Origin: Burkholderiales bacterium
GTDB taxonomy: Bacteria > Pseudomonadota > Gammaproteobacteria > Burkholderiales > Burkholderiaceae_E
NCBI GenBank assembly: GCA_947487165.1
Contig: CANKWX010000007.1
Location: 1 to 64,000 of the forward strand
Length of the DNA stretch: 64,000 nt
Direction: 5' to 3'
Shown here: positions 58,647-64,000 of the stretch, one piece after another
Layout of the letters: every line of letters starts with the position of its first letter
Position numbering within the stretch: the first letter of the stretch is position 1
Translations under genes and position numbers: made by a program
The notes under the pieces: model-generated
Databases searched by the model: none
The model's input: only the letters and a program-made list of their open reading frames with translations
What the model was told of the DNA's origin: nothing

Positions 58647-60577
58647 GCGACCGGCCCGGCGCCGGCAGCGGTCGACCTTGCGGTGGCCGGACGCCTGAGG
58701 ATTCGCTCGACAACCGGGCCCAGCGCACCCGCCAAACCCTGCGGAAATGCCAGCACCAGCGCCAGGATGACCACGCCGAGTACAGCGCGCCAGTAATCGG
58801 TCGAGCGGATGATCACGTCCTGCAGCCAGGTGAAGGCGACCGCCCCGACCACCGGCCCGGCAAGTGTCTGAATGCCGCCCAGCAACACCATCACCAGGCC
58901 ATCGATCGAATGGTTGACACCGATGGTCTCAGGCGAAATCGCGCCTTTGGCAAAGGCATGGAGCGCACCGGCCACCCCGCCAAAAAATCCGGCGACTGCA
59001 AAGCCCGCCCAGCGCACCCGTGCCACCGCGATGCCCAGCGCCTCGGCTCGCAGCGGCGAGTCGCGGCCGGCCCGCATCGCATAGCCGAAAGGCGACAGCA
59101 ATATCCGACGCAAGAGCAGGACTGACCCCACGACCAGCGCGAGCGTCAGCAGGTAGTAGGCGCTGCGCGACGCCAGCCAGGCCGGCGGCCAGATGCCGAC
59201 CATGCCGTTGCTGCCGCCGGTCACCTCATCCCACTGAAAGACCAGCGCCCACACGATCTGGGCAAAGGCCAGTGTCAGCATGGCCAGATAGACACCCGAC
59301 AGTCGCACGGCGAACCAACCGAACAGCAGCGCTGCCGCCAGCGCAAGAACGGGCCCGCAGACCAGTGCGGCAGTCATCGGCAGGCCAAGGGTCTTGAGCC
59401 CGAGCGCGGCACCATAAGCACCCAGCCCGAAATAGGCCGCATGACCGAAGGAGTGCATGCCACCAGGCCCCATGATGAAGTGCAGGCTGGCGGCAAACAG
59501 CACAGCTATCAGGATGTCGATGCCGAGCACCGGCAGATAGGGGAAGGCGCCGGCGACCAGTGGCACACCCGCGAGCACCGCAATCAGCCCGATCCAGGCA
59601 TAGCGCACGGCTGGCGTCGAGGCTCTCAGTGCAAGTTCCGGTGGGGCGGCGCCACGCGGTTCGGCCCCCGGCTTACCAAGCAGCCCCCAGGGCCGCAGCA
59701 CCAGTACCAGCGCCATCACCAGAAACTCGACCACCAGCGTCAGCTTCGAAAAAGACACCGACCACCCGCCGATCGAGACCGTGCCGATGGCATAACAGAT
59801 GGCCTTGATCTCGGCGATCAGCAAGGCGGCCAGATAGGCGCCCGGGATGCTGCCCATGCCACCCACCACGACCACCACGAAGGCCTCACCGATCGTGGTG
59901 AGATCCATCCCGAGATTGGCGGGCTCCCGAGGAATCTGCAGTGCGCCGCCCAGGCCGGCCAGCATCGAGCCGAGCGCGAACACGCCGGTGAACAGCCATG
60001 CTTCGCTCACGCCGAGTGCGGCCACCATCTCGCGATCCTGTGTAGCAGCGCGAATCAGCACGCCAAAGCGGGTCCGCTTCAACAGCAGCCACAGGGCCAG
60101 CAACACCGCTGGGCCGATCACCACCAGCAGCAAGTCATAGACCGGCAGACGCGCGCCCAGAAGATCGTAGGCGCCCTTGAGCCCTGGGGCCTTCGGCCCG
60201 AAAAGGTCTTCGGGACCCCAGCACCAGAGCACCACATCACGGACGATCAAGGCCACCGCAAAGGTGGCCAGCAGCTGAAACAGCTCGGGAGCGCGATAGA
60301 CCCGCCTGAGCACCAGCACCTCAATCAGCGCGCCGATCACGGCGGTCAGCAGCGCGGCGCATGCCACCCCCGCCCAGAAACCGAGGCCGCTGCCCGCCCC
60401 GAAAGTCTCGATCAGGGTGTAGGCCAGATAGATGCCGATCATGTAAAGCGAGCCATGCGCGAAGTTGACGATACGGCTCACACCGAAGATCAGCGACAGG
60501 CCGGCAGCCACCAGAAAGAGGGTCGAGGCACCTGCCAGCCCATTGATCAGCGCAACCGCAAGGGTTTGCAGCGTCAA
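58643..60577 (-). CDS. Fused LivH-LivM permease
   Basis: A 644-residue membrane protein made of two permease halves. The N-terminal half (about 1-290) is LivH-like (GLSLIFGVSRIVNFAHGSLY; GGMGSIPGAYLAALLIAE). The C-terminal half (about 320-620) is LivM-like (GPGGMHSFGHAAYFGLGAYG; VLLGGIQTLAGPVVGAVAFT). Each is usually a separate gene. A short Pro/Ala-rich linker near residue 300 joins them. The frame is continuous with no stop. Its ATG overlaps the PEP-CTERM gene stop by four bases. Confidence 0.93.
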   Translation of the reverse strand: MTLQTLAVALINGLAGASTLFLVAAGLSLIFGVSRIVNFAHGSLYMIGIYLAYTLIETFGAGSGLGFWAGVACAALLTAVIGALIEVLVLRRVYRAPELFQLLATFAVALIVRDVVLWCWGPEDLFGPKAPGLKGAYDLLGARLPVYDLLLVVIGPAVLLALWLLLKRTRFGVLIRAATQDREMVAALGVSEAWLFTGVFALGSMLAGLGGALQIPREPANLGMDLTTIGEAFVVVVVGGMGSIPGAYLAALLIAEIKAICYAIGTVSIGGWSVSFSKLTLVVEFLVMALVLVLRPWGLLGKPGAEPRGAAPPELALRASTPAVRYAWIGLIAVLAGVPLVAGAFPYLPVLGIDILIAVLFAASLHFIMGPGGMHSFGHAAYFGLGAYGAALGLKTLGLPMTAALVCGPVLALAAALLFGWFAVRLSGVYLAMLTLAFAQIVWALVFQWDEVTGGSNGMVGIWPPAWLASRSAYYLLTLALVVGSVLLLRRILLSPFGYAMRAGRDSPLRAEALGIAVARVRWAGFAVAGFFGGVAGALHAFAKGAISPETIGVNHSIDGLVMVLLGGIQTLAGPVVGAVAFTWLQDVIIRSTDYWRAVLGVVILALVLAFPQGLAGALGPVVERILRRPATARSTAAGAGPVA

Positions 60578-61275
60578 ATCCGCCCCCGCCTCAAAGCCAT
60601 GAACACCAGCGCGACCAGGAGCAGGCTGACGGTACCCGGTTCAGGAATAGTCGTCGGCGGCACGGTAATGACCGGCATATCGGGTGGCGAAACTGGCGCG
60701 GATGGCCCGGGGAGCGCGGGCGCCTGCGAGGCGCCGGAGGACAGCAGCGCGGTGTTGTCTCGCGTCATCTGCCAGACCGGCGCAACCGGCCAAAATGCGA
60801 GGTCATCGCCCCGCGGCATAGCGGGGCCGCTCGACTTCAGCGCGGCGTCTGTGGGCGTTGGTGTCAAGACCGGTGCCTGCAGCGCTGCGGCCAGCAACTC
60901 GGACTCGCCTCGTGGTGGCCGGGACATCGCTTCGTTCAGAACAGCGGTCGGTGTGGCCGGATCTTTCGGGCAGTCGACCTGTATGCGTCCTTGCGTCGAG
61001 GCAGCAACCGGCGCCTGCCTGAGCTTGGGCTTGGGCTTGGGCTTGGGCCGGGTCACGATGGGGTCCGAGGCCGGTACGACCGCAGTCGCCAGGGGTGCGG
61101 CCTGCTTCTTCACCTTCGGGGCTGGCGGGCGCTTGCGGTCTTTCACAGACCTGACGCCCCCCGGGGGATCGACGAAGCAGTCTTCGGCTGCCGCAAGCCC
61201 GGTCAACACCGCTGTCGTGATGAAGACTGCCGCCAGCAGCGACCTTTCGCCCCAATGACCGCTCAGCCCGAGCAC
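60574..61275 (-). CDS. PEP-CTERM sorting domain protein in an ABC transporter operon
   Basis: A 233-residue secreted protein of unknown function. It has a signal peptide (residues 11-30), two Cys residues near Cys33 and in VDCPKDP, a Lys-Pro repeat at 78-84, and a low-complexity Pro/Ala/Ser body. The C-terminal PEP-CTERM signal has Pro211-Glu212-Pro213, a hydrophobic helix and a basic tail (ALRRGRI), known to be processed by exosortase. The GTG start has AGGA nine bases upstream. It sits 27 bases after the binding-protein gene and overlaps the permease gene by four bases. Confidence 0.85.
   Translation of the reverse strand: MLGLSGHWGERSLLAAVFITTAVLTGLAAAEDCFVDPPGGVRSVKDRKRPPAPKVKKQAAPLATAVVPASDPIVTRPKPKPKPKLRQAPVAASTQGRIQVDCPKDPATPTAVLNEAMSRPPRGESELLAAALQAPVLTPTPTDAALKSSGPAMPRGDDLAFWPVAPVWQMTRDNTALLSSGASQAPALPGPSAPVSPPDMPVITVPPTTIPEPGTVSLLLVALVFMALRRGRI
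61018..61050 (-). repeat. Hexamer tandem repeat encoding the Lys-Pro run
   Basis: GGCTTG repeats about four times in a row on the plus strand, coding KPKPKPK of the PEP-CTERM protein. A simple repeat like this can vary in number between strains. Confidence 0.85.
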
Positions 61276-61302
61276 TGCGTCCTGGCCCCAGTTGACACCG
61301 AC

Positions 61303-62553
61303 CTACTGCATCGCATCGGCAGGCCGCAACTTTCGAACCTCGGCATCCGACGGCAGCACCGTTGCGCCATCGATGTAGCGAAAGTCCTTCATCACGCCCC
61401 GACCGAGGTTGACGGCGGTCGTGCCCACATAAGCGCCCATCGTGGCCTGGTGATCGATTGCGCGATAGGTGAAGCGACCGAAGGGGCTGTTGACCTGCAG
61501 CCCGCGCATCGCCTCCACCAGCTTTTCGGTGTCGGTCGAGCCGGCCTTGCGGATCGCCTCGGCCAGCGACATCATCGACGCATACCCCACAACCGAGCCG
61601 AGCCTGGGGTATTCCTTCCATCTGCGCTGGTAGGCCGTCAGAAACTTGTCGTGCTCGGGCGACTTGATGCTGTACCAGGGATAGCCGGTCACCAGCCAGC
61701 CTTCCGGCGCCTCGTCACGAAGCGGATCGAGGTATTCAGGCTCCCCCGACAGCAACGAGACCACCGGTCGATCCTTGAAAAGCCCACGGGTTTGCCCCTC
61801 GCGCACCAGACGGGCGAGGTCGGTGCCGAAGGTGACATTGAAAATCGCATCGGGACGCGCATCGAGCAGTGCCTGTGCCACCGCACCGGCGTCGATTCGC
61901 CCGAGCGCCGGCGCCTGCTCGGCGACGAATTCGATATCGGGCTGCGCCTTTTTCATCAGCTCCTTGAAGGTGGCCGCCGCCGACTGCCCGTACTCGTAGT
62001 TCGGATAGACGATGGCCCAGCGCTTCTTTTTGAGCTTGACCGCTTCGGGCACGAGCATCGAGGACTGCATGTAGGTCGATGGCCGCAGGCGGAAGGTGTA
62101 GCGATTGCCGTTTTGCCAGGTGATCTTGTCGGTGAGCGGCTCTGCCGCCAGAAACAGCACCTTGCGCTGCTTGGCAAAATCGCCCACGCCCAGACCGATG
62201 TTCGACAGAAAGGTGCCAAAGACCGCCACCACACGCTCGCGCGAGACAAGTTCCTCGGCCACTCGCACTGCATCGCCCGGATTGGCATTGTCATCGCGTG
62301 AAATCACCTCGACCTTCTGGCCAAGCAGGCCGCCGCTCGCATTGATTTCTTCGAGCGCCATCTCCCAGCCCTTTTTGTAGGGTTCGAGAAACGCCGGCTG
62401 CGATTTGTAGCTGTTGAGCTCGCCGATCCGGATCTGTGCTGTCGCCGGAGCGACCGCCAAGCTGAGCGAGAACATCAGCGCCGGCGTCAGCACTGCCCCG
62501 GCAAGGTGGCGCATCCGATCTGATCCAATTGAAAAAACCTGTGTAATCGTCAT
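61303..62553 (-). CDS. Branched-chain amino acid-type ABC transporter substrate-binding protein
   Basis: A 416-residue periplasmic binding protein of the LivJ/Leu-binding family. A signal peptide occupies about residues 15-40 (ALMFSLSLAVAPATAQ). Then come IRIGELNSYKSQPAFLEPYK, INASGGLLGQKVEVISRDDN and the hinge sequence AVFGTFLSN. It delivers its ligand to the LivHM-LivG-LivF transporter encoded downstream. The ligand may be an amino acid, amide or short organic acid. ATG 62553 has GGAAGA upstream. Confidence 0.92.
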   Translation of the reverse strand: MTITQVFSIGSDRMRHLAGAVLTPALMFSLSLAVAPATAQIRIGELNSYKSQPAFLEPYKKGWEMALEEINASGGLLGQKVEVISRDDNANPGDAVRVAEELVSRERVVAVFGTFLSNIGLGVGDFAKQRKVLFLAAEPLTDKITWQNGNRYTFRLRPSTYMQSSMLVPEAVKLKKKRWAIVYPNYEYGQSAAATFKELMKKAQPDIEFVAEQAPALGRIDAGAVAQALLDARPDAIFNVTFGTDLARLVREGQTRGLFKDRPVVSLLSGEPEYLDPLRDEAPEGWLVTGYPWYSIKSPEHDKFLTAYQRRWKEYPRLGSVVGYASMMSLAEAIRKAGSTDTEKLVEAMRGLQVNSPFGRFTYRAIDHQATMGAYVGTTAVNLGRGVMKDFRYIDGATVLPSDAEVRKLRPADAMQ

Positions 62554-62661
62554 TCGATTCTTCCGCCGCGGTGGGATCATGAATTGCCATTGTCGATGAT
62601 GTGGGCCTGACAGGATGAGGATTGCCACGCTCGAGAACGGGGCAATCGGGTGACCGTGGCT

Positions 62662-62689
62662 TTGACCCGACGGTAACCCACGCTAATAT
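62662..62689 (+). promoter_or_regulatory. Strong candidate sigma-70 promoter of fdxA
   Basis: TTGACC (62662-62667) and TAATAT (62684-62689) are separated by 16 bases, about 66 bases before the fdxA ATG. Each box matches the consensus at five of six positions. It is the best promoter match seen in the window. Confidence 0.65.
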
Positions 62690-62755
62690 CGGCCTGCAAC
62701 GGGCCGCCGCAAGCGGCGATGCCCTCCTCCCTCTGCTTCCTTCTTTCAGATCCTT

Positions 62756-63079
62756 ATGACCCATATCGTCACCGAGTCCTGCATTCGCTGCAAATACACC
62801 GACTGCGTCGATGTCTGCCCGGTCGACTGCTTTCGCGAAGGGCCGAACATGCTGGTCATCGACCCTGATGAATGCATCGATTGCGCGGTCTGCATCCCCG
62901 AATGCCCGGTCGAAGCGATCAAGGCCGAAGAAGACGTCCCGGCCGATCAGATGCACTTCATCAAGCTCAATATCGAGCTTTCCCGGAGCTGGCCGAGCAT
63001 CACCCGCGCCAAGCCCCAGCCGGCTGATGCCGACACCTGGAAAGACGTGAAGGACAAGCTGCAGTACCTTGAAAAGTGA
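62756..63079 (+). CDS. fdxA: 7Fe ferredoxin FdxA
   Basis: A 107-residue ferredoxin of the Azotobacter FdI type. Cys9, Cys17 and Cys50 are placed for a 3Fe-4S cluster, and Cys21, 40, 43 and 46 for a 4Fe-4S cluster, with extra Cys12 and Cys25 as in the family. It transfers electrons to an unidentified partner. Its stop codon overlaps the GTG start of the next gene, which makes that flavoprotein a likely partner. Confidence 0.96.
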   Translation: MTHIVTESCIRCKYTDCVDVCPVDCFREGPNMLVIDPDECIDCAVCIPECPVEAIKAEEDVPADQMHFIKLNIELSRSWPSITRAKPQPADADTWKDVKDKLQYLEK

Positions 63080-64000
63080 CACCTGACGGCCGCCTGGACG
63101 GCCTGGTCCTCGATTTCGGCCTGAGCTTCGAGGACCTGCATCACCGCGACGGTCTGAAGCGCCTCGACGACCGATGGCTCGAATCCCTGACCCTGGCCAA
63201 CTCTGGCTTGGGTCAGCGCTATACCGACGCACGCCGGGCGCCCGACGCGATCGATTCACGCGCCGAAGCCGCCCTGCTGATCGAGGTCAGCGCCCATCTG
63301 GACGCCTTCATTGCCGGTCTTTTCGGCATTGTCGAATCCCTCGAGCTGCTGCGGGCAGCGCACACCCGGCTCGACCCGCTCTACCGGGTGAAATGGAAAT
63401 TCGTCAAACGCCAGGCGCTGCTGGGTGTCCCGGCGCAGGCGCTGGTCGGTTTTGATGCCGATGCTGCCCGCATCACCCTGCTCGAGGCGATCGCAAGCGA
63501 ATCGACCGATCGCGACCGGACGGTCGCCCAGATCAACAATCCCGACAGCGATCTCGACGAACGAGACGAACTCAACGACTTCGACGAACTCGCGTTTGCG
63601 CGGGCGGTGCTGCGCTGGCAGGCCGATGCATCAACCCATGCCGATCGGCTTGAAATCGCGCGTCTTTACAGCGCCTGGGCGGCCACCACCGATGCCGGAC
63701 GCAAGCGCCATCGACACAGCGTGCTGTTTCGCCATCCCGCGAACATCGATCCGCTCAACCTGCTCAAGGACACTGTCCGCCACGAACACGATCGCGTGAG
63801 CATCACGACGATCCGGCCCGATCAGATCCGGCGCAGGCTCGATCACGATCGCGCGCCATTCGCGCTGACCGATGCCGGCACCGATCTGGCAGGCGCGCTC
63901 GATGAATCGCACTATTGCCTGCTGTGCCACAAGCAGGGCACTGACTCCTGCTCGACAGGACTGCGCCAGACACCGCCCGATCAGGCCAAGGGGCCCTGGC
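63076..64000 (+). CDS. Large Fe-S/flavin oxidoreductase, N-terminal part only (cut by window edge)
   Basis: From GTG 63076 a frame of 308 codons runs open to the right edge. It begins [20 protein letters not shown] and contains an N-terminal region with a cysteine motif [16 protein letters not shown] near residue 290, resembling the Fe-S-binding region of GltD-like pyridine nucleotide-disulfide oxidoreductases. The flavin/NAD domains would lie beyond the window. The GTG overlaps the fdxA stop (GTGA), so the two are coupled. The family assignment comes from the Cys motif and is moderate. Confidence 0.7.
   Translation, partial: MTPDGRLDGLVLDFGLSFEDLHHRDGLKRLDDRWLESLTLANSGLGQRYTDARRAPDAIDSRAEAALLIEVSAHLDAFIAGLFGIVESLELLRAAHTRLDPLYRVKWKFVKRQALLGVPAQALVGFDADAARITLLEAIASESTDRDRTVAQINNPDSDLDERDELNDFDELAFARAVLRWQADASTHADRLEIARLYSAWAATTDAGRKRHRHSVLFRHPANIDPLNLLKDTVRHEHDRVSITTIRPDQIRRRLDHDRAPFALTDAGTDLAGALDESHYCLLCHKQGTDSCSTGLRQTPPDQAKGPW

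Noticed and set aside
59441-61258. A 605-codon open frame on the plus strand antisense to the liv permease and PEP-CTERM genes
   Set aside because: It is rich in Gln, His and Arg with no domain, and lies opposite well-recognised genes. GC-rich codon use leaves long antisense frames open in this DNA; similar ones at 36701-38155 and 20361-21623 were also dropped.

Overview
The window is GC-rich chromosomal DNA from a betaproteobacterium, most likely in the order Burkholderiales. The support is gene order: ilvBHC next to pssA, then tpiA-secG-tRNA-Leu-nuoA onward; rpsF-priB-rpsR-rplI-dnaB; an alaC-hom-thrC-molybdopterin string; and an uncharacterised sigma factor-DUF3619-DUF3106-RDD cassette beside ilvB. 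The species cannot be named from sequence alone. Coding density is high, and most of the window is ordinary core genome. No phage, transposase, CRISPR array or rRNA was seen.

Layout. 1-10972 (minus): respiratory complex I genes nuoA to nuoL, with nuoL cut by the left edge. 11006-12349 (minus): tRNA-Leu(GAG), secG, tpiA. 12421-16679 (minus): pssA and ilvBHC. 17056-19290 (plus): an ECF-like sigma factor, a one-TM DUF3619 protein, DUF3106 and an RDD membrane protein. 19320-27775: arginine/lysine/ornithine decarboxylase, a cytosolic-type 5'-nucleotidase, Tex, and ClpB with a candidate heat-shock promoter. 27836-31416 (plus): old yellow enzyme, ABM-domain protein, acyl-CoA dehydrogenase, EamA transporter. 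31456-39220 (mostly minus): a hydrolase, then a tightly packed run alaC-hom-thrC-mobB-moeA-moaD-moaE-crcB. 39308-42194 (plus): Mth938-like protein, Bcp, PIN-PhoH ATPase. 42213-45177 (minus): dnaB, rplI, rpsR, priB, rpsF.

The right third is more accessory. It holds an FFLEELY-motif protein divergent from a membrane-anchored lipase-like hydrolase, and a large double-AAA ATPase of unknown role. A GntR/FCD regulator follows, translationally coupled to an EctD-like Fe(II)/2-oxoglutarate dioxygenase and a COG4091 dehydrogenase-SAF protein. Next come an SMP-30 lactonase, a D-2-hydroxyacid dehydrogenase, a lone LutC-type LUD protein and pncB. A branched-chain-amino-acid-type ABC transporter operon comes after; its two permeases are fused, and a PEP-CTERM protein gene is inserted between the binding protein and the permease. 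The window ends with a 7Fe ferredoxin coupled to the start of a large Fe-S/flavin oxidoreductase that runs off the right edge.

How the genes may work together. The nuo genes build one enzyme. ilvBHC, hom-thrC and alaC serve amino-acid synthesis, and the moa/moe/mob genes serve molybdenum cofactor synthesis. The least explained parts are the sigma factor cassette, the double-AAA gene, the GntR-dioxygenase-SAF operon (which may form a catabolic module with the lactonase and the hydroxyacid dehydrogenase), and the PEP-CTERM protein in the transporter operon.
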